This document shows positions 43,152 through 52,479 of a DNA stretch of 64,000 bases, one piece after another. A model generated the notes under the pieces. The model did not search any database. It was not told the DNA's origin and saw nothing but the letters and a program-made list of their open reading frames with translations. Both the position numbers and the translations under genes were made by a program. This stretch comes from Dechloromonas sp. CZR5 (GTDB lineage: Bacteria > Pseudomonadota > Gammaproteobacteria > Burkholderiales > Rhodocyclaceae), in the NCBI RefSeq assembly GCF_008711155.1, contig NZ_VUYQ01000001.1:310001-374000 (forward strand). Direction: 5' to 3'. Numbering within the stretch: the stretch's first letter is position 1; each line of letters opens with the position of its first letter.

Positions 43152-44858
43152 CTACATCCGGTCGGTCAGGTCGACGACGCGGGCCAGTTCCTCCAGCGAG
43201 GTCACGCCGTCCAGGACGCGGTTCAGGCCGTCGTCGGCCAGGGTGGTGAAGCCCTGCAGCATCGCGCGGCTGCGGATCTCGTGCGTGGTGGCACGGCGGG
43301 CGATCAATTCATCGATTCCGGCATCGATACGCAGCAGTTCCATGATCGCCACCCGGCCGCGGTAGCCCTGGAAGTCGCACAACTCGCAACCGGTTGCCCG
43401 GAACAACACCGTGCGCGGTCCTTCTGCGAGCGGGCCAAGCAGTCGGATTTCGTGCGGCTCGGCGTGGTAGGGGGTCTTGCAGTGCTCGCACAGGCGGCGG
43501 ATCAGGCGCTGGGCGACGATACCGATGATGTTGCCGGCCATGATGTCGGGCAGCACGCCGATATCAAGCAGGCGCGGCACGGCGCCGATGGCTGAGTTGG
43601 TGTGCAGGGTCGTGTACACTTGGTGGCCGGTCATGGCCGCACGGAAGGCCATCTCGGCGGTTTCGGCATCGCGCACCTCGCCAATCAGGATGACGTCCGG
43701 GTCCTGGCGCATCATCGAACGGATGCCGTTGGCGAAATCGAGCTTGGCGGCCTCGGCGACCGATGTCTGGCGGACCATGGCCATCGGGTATTCGACCGGG
43801 TCCTCAAGGGTCATGATATGGATGCCCTCGCTGTTGATGTGATTCAACACCGAGTACAGCGTCGTCGTCTTGCCGCTGCCGGTCGGGCCGGTGACCAGGA
43901 TGATGCCCTCCGGCCGCGAGATCATCAGTTTCAGCTGGTGTAAGTGCTCTTCGGCCAGGCCCAGTTCTTCCAGCGGCACGATCCCCTTCTGGCGGTCAAG
44001 AATGCGCAGGACGATATTTTCGCCGTGGATGGTCGGCTGGCTGGCGACGCGGAAGTCGATCGGGCGCCCGGAGACGGTCAGGCCGATGCGGCCATCCTGC
44101 GGGGCGCGCATTTCGGCGATGTTCATGCCGGACAGCACCTTGATGCGTACCGTCATCGCCGGCCAGTAGGATTTATGCAGGGCGCGAATCTGGCGCAGCA
44201 TGCCGTCAATGCGGTAGCGGATGCGCAGGAAGTTGGCTTCCGGTTCGAAGTGGATGTCCGACGCTTCGCGCTTGACGGCATCGGTGAGGATCGAGTCGAT
44301 CAGGCGGACGACCGGCTGGCTGTACTCGTTATCCGTGGTCGACAGGCTCTGCCAGTCGATTTCACCGGTCTCGATCTCGTGCAGGATGCCGTCGATGGAC
44401 AGTTCGTGGCCATAGTACTGGTCGATGGCATGGTCGATTTCCGATTCGCCTGCGAGCAGGGTGTCGATCTCGGTGCCTTCTTCCAACTGCGCGCGCACCC
44501 GGTCCAGGCCGACGATGTCGTTGATGTCGGAAATGGCCAGGGCGAGCCGCCGGTTGTGGGCATCGTAATCGAGGGGCAGCAGGTGGTGGCGTTTGGCGAG
44601 GTCGCGCGGTACCAGCTTGAGGGCCTGGGGGTCGACGGCAGCATGGCGCAGATCGATGCTCTGTTTGCCCAGGCTTTCCGAGAGCGCATGGCGCAGCGTG
44701 GCTTCGGTCACAAACCCGAGCGATACCAGCAGCTTGCCGATCGGCTGGTTCTGCTTCATCTGCTCCAGCAGGGCGATGCGCAGCTGGTCTTCCGACAGGA
44801 TGCCTTCGGAGATCAGGATTTGTCCGAGCGGGCGACGCTGGAGGATGGAAGTGCTCAT
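43152..44858 (-). CDS. mshE: Type IV pilus/type II secretion assembly ATPase (GspE/MshE)
   Basis: 568 aa. N-terminal MshEN-type domains (about 1-150; such domains in MshE bind c-di-GMP), Walker A GPTGSGKTTT (about 325), Asp box, Walker B region LIGEVRDAETAEMA, His box, and a C-terminal zinc motif with CEHCK and CELCD. The N-terminal sequence RRPLGQILISEGILSEDQL and its second copy around QPIGKLLVSLGFVTEATL match the RLGxx(L)(V)xxGxI motif class that senses c-di-GMP, linking the pilus to the HD-GYP proteins encoded elsewhere. Confidence 0.93.
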   Translation of the reverse strand: MSTSILQRRPLGQILISEGILSEDQLRIALLEQMKQNQPIGKLLVSLGFVTEATLRHALSESLGKQSIDLRHAAVDPQALKLVPRDLAKRHHLLPLDYDAHNRRLALAISDINDIVGLDRVRAQLEEGTEIDTLLAGESEIDHAIDQYYGHELSIDGILHEIETGEIDWQSLSTTDNEYSQPVVRLIDSILTDAVKREASDIHFEPEANFLRIRYRIDGMLRQIRALHKSYWPAMTVRIKVLSGMNIAEMRAPQDGRIGLTVSGRPIDFRVASQPTIHGENIVLRILDRQKGIVPLEELGLAEEHLHQLKLMISRPEGIILVTGPTGSGKTTTLYSVLNHINSEGIHIMTLEDPVEYPMAMVRQTSVAEAAKLDFANGIRSMMRQDPDVILIGEVRDAETAEMAFRAAMTGHQVYTTLHTNSAIGAVPRLLDIGVLPDIMAGNIIGIVAQRLIRRLCEHCKTPYHAEPHEIRLLGPLAEGPRTVLFRATGCELCDFQGYRGRVAIMELLRIDAGIDELIARRATTHEIRSRAMLQGFTTLADDGLNRVLDGVTSLEELARVVDLTDRM

Positions 44859-44865
44859 CGTGGAC

Positions 44866-46098
44866 CTAACGCGGCGCTTCAGGCGTCAGTTCGCCCAGGC
44901 GTTTCTCGACCCTGGCGCGGTCGAAGGCGGCTGGCCGGCGCGCTGCTGCTTCCAGGGCCATGCGGTAATGCTGGCCGGCCAGGCGGGATTGGCGCAGATG
45001 GTCAAGGCTGACCGCCAGGTTGAACAGATAGTCCGGGTTGTCGCCATCGGCAGCAACGGCGTTGAAATAGACCTGTTGTGCTTCCGGCCAGCGGTTTTGG
45101 CGGGCGTAGAGGTTGCCCAGTGCGAAGTTCAGCGCAGCGGATTCGGGCTGGGCCGAGAGCAGGGTTTTCAAACGGCTTTCGGTGTTCTGCGGGTCCATAT
45201 CCGACGCACTGCCGCCAAGTACCGCGGCTTGGGTCGCCGGATCGCTCGGGTTGGCAACCCAGGCGCGTTGGCGGAGTGCCTCGGCATCGCCAGTCCTCCC
45301 CTGACGCTGCGCGATGGCGGCCAGGGCCAGCAAGGCATCGGTATTGTTGTGGTCGTGCTGCAGGACCTGCTCGTAATCGCGGCGAGCCGAGTCGAATTCG
45401 CCACCTTGCAGGCGGGCATGCCCCCGCGACAGGGCTGGGTCGGCTTCCGGCCGGGTACGGGTCAGGCGAATCGGTGCGGCATCGGGGGGGGCGGCCTCGA
45501 CGATGCGGTTCGGGGCCGGAGGCGTTTCGTGGCGAAGTGCAAAAAGTGTGCTGTCGGGGGATGCCGGCGCAGCGGGAGGCGCGGCGATGGCAGGCTGAAT
45601 GCCCTGTGTTGTCGGAGTGGGCGGCGATGTAGCGGGCGGTGCCGAGTGTGCCAGTGAACCGCGATTCATGGCGTTCAACTGATACCAGACGTATGCCCCG
45701 ATCGACAGGCCGGCTACACCCAGTGTGCCTAGTGCCAGCCAGAGCGGCAGGCGCGATGGCGGTGAGGCAACGGGCTGCTTCGCGGCGAAGGCGTTGCGGA
45801 TGCTGTCGCGATTGGACTGCTCCACCTGCTGGTTGCGCGGCGTGGGGGGTACGGCCGGTTGGGCATCCGGTGAGGTGGCGTGGGGAAGTGGAGTGCTGGC
45901 CAGGTCGGCGTCGACGGCATCTATGTAACTGGCCAGATCGGGGAGTGGATTCGTTGGCGCACCGCTCTTGTCGCTGCTGATCGGTTCGAGGCTGAGCTTG
46001 GATTCGGACGGCGTATTCGGCGGAATGCCGAACTGCGCCCGTGCGGCCTCCTGCTTGGCTAGTTCCGCCCGCTTCAGGGCATCCATCAACAGGCTCAT
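44866..46098 (-). CDS. MshN-like TPR protein
   Basis: 410 aa. Conserved MSLLMDALKRAELAKQEAA start, Pro/Ser-rich cytoplasmic part, membrane helix (LPLWLALGTLGVAGLSIGAYV, about 119-139), Pro-rich linker, then TPR repeats from about 230 to 400. Its position between secretin and ATPase is the mshN slot; it probably helps assemble the secretin. Seven bases before mshE. Confidence 0.8.
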   Translation of the reverse strand: MSLLMDALKRAELAKQEAARAQFGIPPNTPSESKLSLEPISSDKSGAPTNPLPDLASYIDAVDADLASTPLPHATSPDAQPAVPPTPRNQQVEQSNRDSIRNAFAAKQPVASPPSRLPLWLALGTLGVAGLSIGAYVWYQLNAMNRGSLAHSAPPATSPPTPTTQGIQPAIAAPPAAPASPDSTLFALRHETPPAPNRIVEAAPPDAAPIRLTRTRPEADPALSRGHARLQGGEFDSARRDYEQVLQHDHNNTDALLALAAIAQRQGRTGDAEALRQRAWVANPSDPATQAAVLGGSASDMDPQNTESRLKTLLSAQPESAALNFALGNLYARQNRWPEAQQVYFNAVAADGDNPDYLFNLAVSLDHLRQSRLAGQHYRMALEAAARRPAAFDRARVEKRLGELTPEAPR

Positions 46099-46107
46099 GC
46101 AGCGTAC

Positions 46108-47886
46108 TCAGCGGCTCGGAACAATGTTGAAAGGCTGGGCTTCATTTGGTTGCGCAAAGAAGCCCTCATTAGGCAGATAGCCCTTCATCACGGCGTAATC
46201 GCCGTCTAGGCTGGCATCTTTTATGACAACAGGGCGCAGGAATATAACCAATTCAGTTTTTTTGGCAGCGTTGTTTCGATTGTTTGCGACTTCACCCAAA
46301 AGAGGGATTTGGCTAACTAGCGGTACTCGCTGATTTTGATAGTCGATTTTATCTTCCATCAGTCCTCCGAGAACGGCTGTGTTGCCACTGGCCACTCGCA
46401 TGATTGATTCGATTTCTCGGGTTCGAATGACAGGGACGTTATTGCTGATCTTTAAGCTAGGGTTCGGGTCCGGTTGTACCCCCACCACGCTGGTAATAGT
46501 TGGGCGAATATTTAGAGTGACGGCGTCACCATCGCTAATTTGAGGCGTTACGCTTACTACAAGTCCTATCGAAACTGACTGTGGAGTGGTGGTGTAGGTT
46601 ATCGTCGTGCCGACGTTTGCTGTTGTTGTGGTGTCAGCCTTTACATTGAAATAAACGTAGTTTTCTACCACCTTAAGCAGGGCTGTTTGATTGTTTAATA
46701 CTGAAAGGCGCGGACTTGAGAGCACTTTCGTGGTTCCAAACGTATCAAGCATTGTGATCAAAGCATCAGGGCTTGCCGATGGGTTGGTGTATTTCAAGTT
46801 TGCAACATCTTTTGTTAGCGCATTACCAACAAAGGTGAACGTGCTGCCATTGGTTAATTTGCTCCAGTTTATGCCTTGCTGATAACCGTCATTGAGGGTT
46901 ACCTCAACAATGGTTGCCTCGATCAGCACCTGGCGACGCGCCGAGTTAACGACACGGTCAACAAACTCCTGTATCCGGTCATGCTGGCGCTGTGTGGCGC
47001 GCACGGTGATCACGCCGCTTTCTGCATTCATGATCACCGATGCCGCTTCGCGGAAGGTGCTGTGGCGCACGAGTGTCGTAGCGGCACCCTGGCTGGCCGA
47101 ACTCGGTGTTGGATTACCTTGTAGCGCGTTGGCTATAGTTTGTGCGGCGCGCCGACCGGTTTGCGGCAGTGCGGCAGCGCCTGTTGCGGTCTGCTCATTG
47201 TTTTGCTCATAGCTGGTTTCGCTGGAGCCTTCCGGCAGGACCTTGTCGGTTTCGCGCAGGATGTCCTTGATGTTTTTCTCAAGCGATTCCCAGAACTGGT
47301 TTTTCGACGAGTTCTCGATGCGCGTATTCGAAATGTTGCCGCCGCTGGCACCGGTCGCCGGCATGGCACCGCTTCCGGTCGGCAAGCCGGTGGCGATCTG
47401 GGTGTTGGCCGATACGGTGCCCGTGACATTGCGGGCCATATTGACGTAATCGACCTTGTAGTGCTTCAGGAAGGGCGTGTCGGGCATGACGGCTAGGTTG
47501 GGCCCGTCCAGTTCGAAACGCATGTCGACCTGCTTGGCAATTCGGGTCAGCAGCTGCGGCAGGGTCTGGTCGATGGCATTTAACGTGACATTCCCGGTAA
47601 TCCCCGGGTGGATGTCGACATTCACCTTGGCATCCCGGGCCAGTGCGAAGAGCAGGTCGCGGACCGGTACATTGTTGACCACGACGCTGTAGGTTTCCGC
47701 CTTGCGGCTCGGGCGCGGTTTGGGCAAGGCGAGCGTTTGCTGGACTGGCGCGGGAATGCTGCCGGATGCCGTAGTCGGCGAATTGTCGCTATTCAGGTGT
47801 CCTTTGAGCGGCTCGCGCGGTGTCGGCGCGGCGCAGGCGGCAAGCAGGAGGGCAGTGAGCGGGGTGACGATGAATCCGATTTTCAT
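46108..47886 (-). CDS. mshL: Secretin MshL, outer-membrane pilus channel
   Basis: 592 aa. Lipoprotein signal (LLLAAC), STN/secretin N domains (about 60-330), and a secretin core (about 340-560) with VPLVSQIPLLGEVANN and a C-terminal KTELVIFLRPVVIKD. Lipidated secretins are typical of MshL/PilQ-like channels. The part coding for the C-terminal domain (about 46200-46900) is visibly AT-richer than the rest, suggesting recombination. Stop lies 9 bases before mshN. Confidence 0.92.
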   Translation of the reverse strand: MKIGFIVTPLTALLLAACAAPTPREPLKGHLNSDNSPTTASGSIPAPVQQTLALPKPRPSRKAETYSVVVNNVPVRDLLFALARDAKVNVDIHPGITGNVTLNAIDQTLPQLLTRIAKQVDMRFELDGPNLAVMPDTPFLKHYKVDYVNMARNVTGTVSANTQIATGLPTGSGAMPATGASGGNISNTRIENSSKNQFWESLEKNIKDILRETDKVLPEGSSETSYEQNNEQTATGAAALPQTGRRAAQTIANALQGNPTPSSASQGAATTLVRHSTFREAASVIMNAESGVITVRATQRQHDRIQEFVDRVVNSARRQVLIEATIVEVTLNDGYQQGINWSKLTNGSTFTFVGNALTKDVANLKYTNPSASPDALITMLDTFGTTKVLSSPRLSVLNNQTALLKVVENYVYFNVKADTTTTANVGTTITYTTTPQSVSIGLVVSVTPQISDGDAVTLNIRPTITSVVGVQPDPNPSLKISNNVPVIRTREIESIMRVASGNTAVLGGLMEDKIDYQNQRVPLVSQIPLLGEVANNRNNAAKKTELVIFLRPVVIKDASLDGDYAVMKGYLPNEGFFAQPNEAQPFNIVPSR

Positions 47887-47991
47887 CGGGTTATGCCTTG
47901 TCTGAACGGTATGGTCGCATGTTATTGGGCTATCGGTACGATGCTAGCACGTTCTATGGTGAAGGCGCTGCGTTGGCTGCCGGTTTGCGGC

Positions 47992-49356
47992 TCAATGAAG
48001 CCTGCTGACTTGTCGCGGGAAGGGCTGGATGGTCTTGATCGACTCGGGGAGCGCCTGCATGGCGGCGACGGCAGCTTCCCGGGTAGTGAAGTCGCCATAA
48101 ATCACCCCGATGCGGTCGCGGCCGGAGAGGCTGGAGCGATAAGCGCGTATCTGCGTCGGCTCAAGGGAGGCCACAGCGCGTGACAGAAAGCCCTCGATTT
48201 CGCCGGTGTGCGTGGCGTCGGTGGCCAGTAACTGGATGAAGTAGTGGTTGCGCGGGGTGTTCTTTGCCCACTCTTCGTACTGGGCCAGGTGCTGGCGGGT
48301 CAGCGGGCCGAATCGAAGCTTGTCCGGGGCGGAGGAGGGGGCGGTCTGTGTTGGTGTGCCGGATACCGGCTGGGATACGGCGGGGGCAAGTTGCCTAGTG
48401 GGTTCGGGGGTGCCATGTTCGCCGGGTGTTGCAACCTGCTGTTGGCCAAGATTGAGTGTCATGACCATGAGCATGGCCGCAACGCCTGCGCCGGTCACGC
48501 CCCACAGCAGGGGTTGAAGGTTGAATGGGCGTTTTGGCTGCAGAGGCGAAAAGTGCGCATCCTGTTCGGCGGTTCGTACTTCCCCGCAATCGATTTTGTG
48601 ACTTCCGGCGGAGTAGGCCGCCAGAAGGGCTTTGTCGGCAATGATGTTGATACGGCGGGAGAGCCCTTCAGAGGTGCGGGTGATCATCCGTATCGCTTCG
48701 TCGGTGAAGGGGTTGGGGCCGTGATAGCCGGCAGCTCGCAGGCGAAATTCGATGTAGGACGCGACATCGGGTTGCTTGAGCGGAGCGAGATTGAAATGCT
48801 GGGTGATCCGTTCGCGCAGCTGCCGCATGTCGGTGGCTGCCAGTCGTTCGTCGAGTTCGGGTTGGGCGAACAGGGCGATCTGAAGCAGCTTGGTCGCTTT
48901 CGACTCCAGATTGGAGAGCAGCCGGATCTCCTCCAGCGATTCGGCGGGCATGGCATGGGCTTCGTCGATGAGCAGCACGACGCGCTTGCCCTCGGCGTAG
49001 CGCTCGATCAGCGCCTCCTGCAATGCGCGGGTCAACGAGTGGGTTGCCTTGCCGTCGGTGGGAATGCCGAGTTCGTCGGCAATGGCACCGAGGATTTCCT
49101 GGCGTGACAAGGACGGATTGGCGAGGTAGAGCGTTTCGACGTTGCGCGGCAGGCGCTCGAGCAGCATCCGGCACAGCATGGTCTTGCCGCTGCCGACTTC
49201 GCCGGTGACCTTGACGATGCCTTCGTCCTGCGTGATGGCATAGATCAGGGCGTCCAGCGTCGGGCCGCGATTGGCACCGGTGAAGAAAAAGTCGGTATGC
49301 GGCGTGATGCGGAACGGCGGTTCGCGCATGCCGAAGTGTTCGAGGTACAGGCTCAT
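47992..49356 (-). CDS. mshM: MshM/ExeA-like AAA ATPase with C-terminal SPOR-type domain
   Basis: 454 aa from the ATG at 49356 (MSLYLEHFGMREPPF), overlapping the regulator stop (ATGA). Residues about 40-240 form the AAA_22 ATPase: GEVGSGKTMLC Walker A, LLIDEAHAMP Walker B. A membrane helix follows (about 288-305), then a Pro/Thr-rich linker and a SPOR-like peptidoglycan-binding domain (about 370-450). ExeA-type proteins use peptidoglycan binding to place the secretin. Confidence 0.87.
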   Translation of the reverse strand: MSLYLEHFGMREPPFRITPHTDFFFTGANRGPTLDALIYAITQDEGIVKVTGEVGSGKTMLCRMLLERLPRNVETLYLANPSLSRQEILGAIADELGIPTDGKATHSLTRALQEALIERYAEGKRVVLLIDEAHAMPAESLEEIRLLSNLESKATKLLQIALFAQPELDERLAATDMRQLRERITQHFNLAPLKQPDVASYIEFRLRAAGYHGPNPFTDEAIRMITRTSEGLSRRINIIADKALLAAYSAGSHKIDCGEVRTAEQDAHFSPLQPKRPFNLQPLLWGVTGAGVAAMLMVMTLNLGQQQVATPGEHGTPEPTRQLAPAVSQPVSGTPTQTAPSSAPDKLRFGPLTRQHLAQYEEWAKNTPRNHYFIQLLATDATHTGEIEGFLSRAVASLEPTQIRAYRSSLSGRDRIGVIYGDFTTREAAVAAMQALPESIKTIQPFPRQVSRLH

Positions 49357-50774
49357 TGCCGGTTCCAGCTTTCCATCCGGTTGTACAGGGTGGTGCGGTT
49401 GATGCCGAGGCGCCGTGCCGCTTCGCTCATGTTGCCGCCGCTCAGCTCGATGGCGGCTTCGATGTAGCCTTTTTGCCACAGTTCGAGTGTCGCGTCGAGG
49501 TTAAGATGAGTGCTGTGTTCGAGGTGCTGGCGCGCGGCTTGGCGCACTTCCTCGGGTTGCGCCGCATTCAGGGTGATTGCCGTGGCCGGTGGTGCCGCGC
49601 TGTCCGGGTAGTCGAGTTCGGCCCGCAGCTGTTCTGCCGTGACGGCTTGGCCGGTGTAGCGTGCCGTCAGCCTGATGGCGATGTTGCGCAGTTCGCGAAC
49701 GTTGCCGGGGAAGGTGTAGTCCAGCCACAGCGATTGGGCGTCGGGTGCCAGCGTGAAGGGCTCGGCACGAGCAGTGGCAGCACAGTTCTTGCGGAAATAC
49801 TCGAGCAGCAGCAGGCGGTCCAGCCCGGTTTCGCGAACCGGTGGGACGGATACCGTGAACACCGACAGGCGATGATAGAGGTCGGGACGAAAGCGTCCGG
49901 TCTTCATTTCCTGGCGCAAGTCGCGATTGGTGGCGGTGATGATCCGCGCGGTCGAAATGCGAGTATGGGTTTCGCCAACTCGCTGGTATTCGCCGTTTTC
50001 AAGAACACGCAACAGCTTCGGCTGCAAATCCAGGGGGAGTTCGCCGATTTCGTCGAGGAACAGCGTGCCGCTGTCGGCGTCTTCAAAATAGCCTGCCTTG
50101 GCCGTCTGGGCGCCGGTAAAAGCGCCCTTGGCGTAGCCGAACAGGGTCGGTTCGAGCAGGGATGGAGAGATGGCAGCACAGTTGAGTGCCAGGAACGGTT
50201 TGGCGTGACGTTCGGTCAGACGGTGTAAGTAGTGGCTGGCGACGATGTCCTTGCCGCTGCCGGACTCACCCTCGATCAGCACCGGGTAGGCCAGGTTGGC
50301 GTACTGGCCGAGTTGCAGGCGCAGGCGCTGCATGGGCAGGCTTTCGCCGATCAGGCCGCCGGGCGACTCCCCTGAGGGGGCGCTGTCAAAACGCAGTACC
50401 TGGCGGAACAGTTCGGCCAGTCTGGACGGGTCGCAGGGTTTTGCAACGAATTCGACCGCCCCCAGTGTTCTCGCGTGACGTGCGTTTTCGTCGTCGCTCT
50501 GGCCGGACAGAACAACGATCTTGAGGTCCGGATATGAAGCAAGCAGGTCGCCGATGAGTGCAAAACCCTCGTCGGGGCGGTGCGGAAGCGGCGGAAGCCC
50601 GAGGTCGACCAAGGCCAGTCGCGGTGGATTGCGGAGTTGGCGCAACAGGTTGCGGGCATGCGAACGGGAATGGCTGGTAAGGACGTCATATTCCTGCGCA
50701 AACGCAAAACTGAGCGATTCGCTGATCAGGGAATCGTCATCGACAATCAGCAGGAGCGGCTTGGCAACTGGCAA
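49353..50774 (-). CDS. Sigma54-dependent response regulator (PrsR/NtrC family), first gene of the pilus operon
   Basis: 473 aa from a TTG at 50774, chosen because the in-frame region upstream is antisense to mlaF and has no ATG. Receiver (about 5-130; D57 in ALVDLGLPP), AAA+ domain with GESGSGKD Walker A and the sigma54-contact GAFTGA intact, and a C-terminal Fis-type helix-turn-helix (EAARRLGINRTTLYNRM). It should activate sigma54 promoters such as 34709-34724. The cognate kinase is probably that at 34804. Confidence 0.9.
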   Translation of the reverse strand: MPVAKPLLLIVDDDSLISESLSFAFAQEYDVLTSHSRSHARNLLRQLRNPPRLALVDLGLPPLPHRPDEGFALIGDLLASYPDLKIVVLSGQSDDENARHARTLGAVEFVAKPCDPSRLAELFRQVLRFDSAPSGESPGGLIGESLPMQRLRLQLGQYANLAYPVLIEGESGSGKDIVASHYLHRLTERHAKPFLALNCAAISPSLLEPTLFGYAKGAFTGAQTAKAGYFEDADSGTLFLDEIGELPLDLQPKLLRVLENGEYQRVGETHTRISTARIITATNRDLRQEMKTGRFRPDLYHRLSVFTVSVPPVRETGLDRLLLLEYFRKNCAATARAEPFTLAPDAQSLWLDYTFPGNVRELRNIAIRLTARYTGQAVTAEQLRAELDYPDSAAPPATAITLNAAQPEEVRQAARQHLEHSTHLNLDATLELWQKGYIEAAIELSGGNMSEAARRLGINRTTLYNRMESWNRQ

Positions 50775-50804
50775 CGGCGCAACATTCCATGTGAAATTTT
50801 TCCG

Positions 50805-50810
50805 ATTATA
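50805..50810 (-). promoter_or_regulatory. Candidate -10 box for the regulator-mshM operon
   Basis: On the minus strand a perfect TATAAT lies about 30 bases before the TTG start of the regulator. No convincing -35 is present, so activation or an extended element would be needed. Confidence 0.35.
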
Positions 50811-50879
50811 GCCTTGTCGTTTCAGGGCGACGGCGGGGGTTCTGATAAAATCGACAAACTTTTGTTTCAGGAAAACATC

Positions 50880-51692
50880 TTGTCCGACGACATCCTGGTT
50901 GATATCGAGGATCTGCACTTCACTTATGACGGGCGACCGGTGCTGCAAGGGATCAACATGAAGATTCCGCGCGGCAAGGTGGTTGCCATCATGGGTGGTT
51001 CCGGCTGCGGAAAAACCACGCTGCTGCGCTGCATCGGCGGCCAGTTGCGGCCGACCGGCGGGCGCGTGCGCCTCGAAAAACACCAGGTATGCGGCATGTC
51101 GCAGGCCGACTTGTACGATCTGCGTCGCCGCATGGGCATGCTTTTCCAGTTCGGTGCCTTGTTTACCGACATGTCGGTTTTCGACAACGTTGCCTTCCCG
51201 ATGCGCGAACATACGGATCTGTCCGAGGAAATGATCCGTGATCTCGTCTTGATGAAGCTGGAGGCGGTCGGTTTGCGCGGCGCGCACAAACTGATGCCGG
51301 GTGAATTGTCTGGCGGCATGGCGCGGCGGGTTGCCTTGGCGCGCGCGCTGGCGCTCGACCCGATGCTGGTGATGTACGACGAGCCCTTTACCGGTCTCGA
51401 TCCGATCGCGCTCGGCGTCATCGGCCAGCTTATCCGCAAGCTGAACGATGCGCTGGGGGCGACCTCGATCATGGTCACCCACGATATCCATGAGTCGTTG
51501 CTTATCGTCGATTACATCTATTTCCTGAATGGCGGTCGCGTGGTTGCCGAGGGAACGCCGGACGAAATCCGGGCGTCGAAAGATCCGTTCGTGCATCAAT
51601 TCGTCCATGCCGAGCCGGACGGGCCGGTGCATTTCGACTATCCGGCCGTGTCGGTCCGCGATGAATTCTTGAGCGGGGTGGCACGTGCTTGA
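50880..51692 (+). CDS. mlaF: Phospholipid transport ABC ATPase MlaF
   Basis: 270 aa from a TTG at 50880 with AGGA 7 bases upstream; the E. coli protein is 269 aa. Walker A GGSGCGKTT, signature LSGGMARRVALARA, Walker B LVMYDEPFTGLD, VTHD. It energises the MlaFEDB complex for retrograde phospholipid movement. First gene of mlaFEDACB; eight-base overlap with mlaE. Confidence 0.93.
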   Translation: MSDDILVDIEDLHFTYDGRPVLQGINMKIPRGKVVAIMGGSGCGKTTLLRCIGGQLRPTGGRVRLEKHQVCGMSQADLYDLRRRMGMLFQFGALFTDMSVFDNVAFPMREHTDLSEEMIRDLVLMKLEAVGLRGAHKLMPGELSGGMARRVALARALALDPMLVMYDEPFTGLDPIALGVIGQLIRKLNDALGATSIMVTHDIHESLLIVDYIYFLNGGRVVAEGTPDEIRASKDPFVHQFVHAEPDGPVHFDYPAVSVRDEFLSGVARA

Positions 51693-52479
51693 TCCGGTCG
51701 GGTTGTTGCGCAAGCTGGGGCATGCCGCCGTTGAACGTCTCTGGCGCCTGGGTTTTGCGGCACGCTTTTTCTGGGTAGTGCTGATGTATTCCGGCGCTTC
51801 CTTCCGGCGTTTGCCGCTGACCTTGCGTGAGATTTACTTCAGCGGCGTATTGTCGTTGTTGATTATTCTGGTTTCGGGACTATTCGTGGGGCTGGTGCTT
51901 GGCCTGCAGGGCTATGAAATCCTGCAGCGCTTCGGTTCGACAGAAGCCCTGGGGACGCTGGTGGCGCTGTCATTGACGCGTGAGCTGGGCCCGGTTCTGG
52001 CTGCGATTTTCTTTGCTTCCCGCGCCGGTTCGTCGGTGACTGCGGAGATCGGTTTGATGAAGGCCACCGAGCAGCTCAAGGCCATGGACATGATGGCCGT
52101 CAATCCGATTGCTCGCGTCGTCGCGCCGCGCTTCTGGGGAGGCGTGATTTCAATGCCCCTGCTGGCGGCCATCTTCTCGGCGATGGGTGTGCTCGGCGGC
52201 TGGCTGATCGGTGTCGTCTTCATCGGTGTTGACGACGGCTCGTATTGGTCGCAGATGCAGTCGAGCGTCGATTTTCGTTTCGATGTCTGGAATGGCATCG
52301 TCAAAAGTTTTGTTTTCGGTGTCGCGGTATCGCTGATCGCTGTCTTTGAGGGATATGACTCGGTGCCGACTGCCGAGGGGGTCTCGCGGGCGATTACGCG
52401 AACCGTGGTGACGTCGGTGCTGGCCGTGCTGGCACTCGATTTCGTTCTGACATCGTTCATGTTCCGGGGAACTTCATGA
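51685..52479 (+). CDS. mlaE: Phospholipid transport permease MlaE
   Basis: 264 aa, GTG start inside the mlaF 3' end. Five to six membrane segments and the conserved EIGLMKATEQLKAMDMMAVNP coupling region identify the MlaE/YrbE family. It forms the inner-membrane dimer of the complex. Stop overlaps mlaD (ATGA). Confidence 0.94.
   Translation: MLDPVGLLRKLGHAAVERLWRLGFAARFFWVVLMYSGASFRRLPLTLREIYFSGVLSLLIILVSGLFVGLVLGLQGYEILQRFGSTEALGTLVALSLTRELGPVLAAIFFASRAGSSVTAEIGLMKATEQLKAMDMMAVNPIARVVAPRFWGGVISMPLLAAIFSAMGVLGGWLIGVVFIGVDDGSYWSQMQSSVDFRFDVWNGIVKSFVFGVAVSLIAVFEGYDSVPTAEGVSRAITRTVVTSVLAVLALDFVLTSFMFRGTS

Noticed and set aside
50775-51713. N-terminal extension of the sigma54 regulator
   Set aside because: It is antisense to mlaF; the receiver domain begins right after the TTG at 50774.
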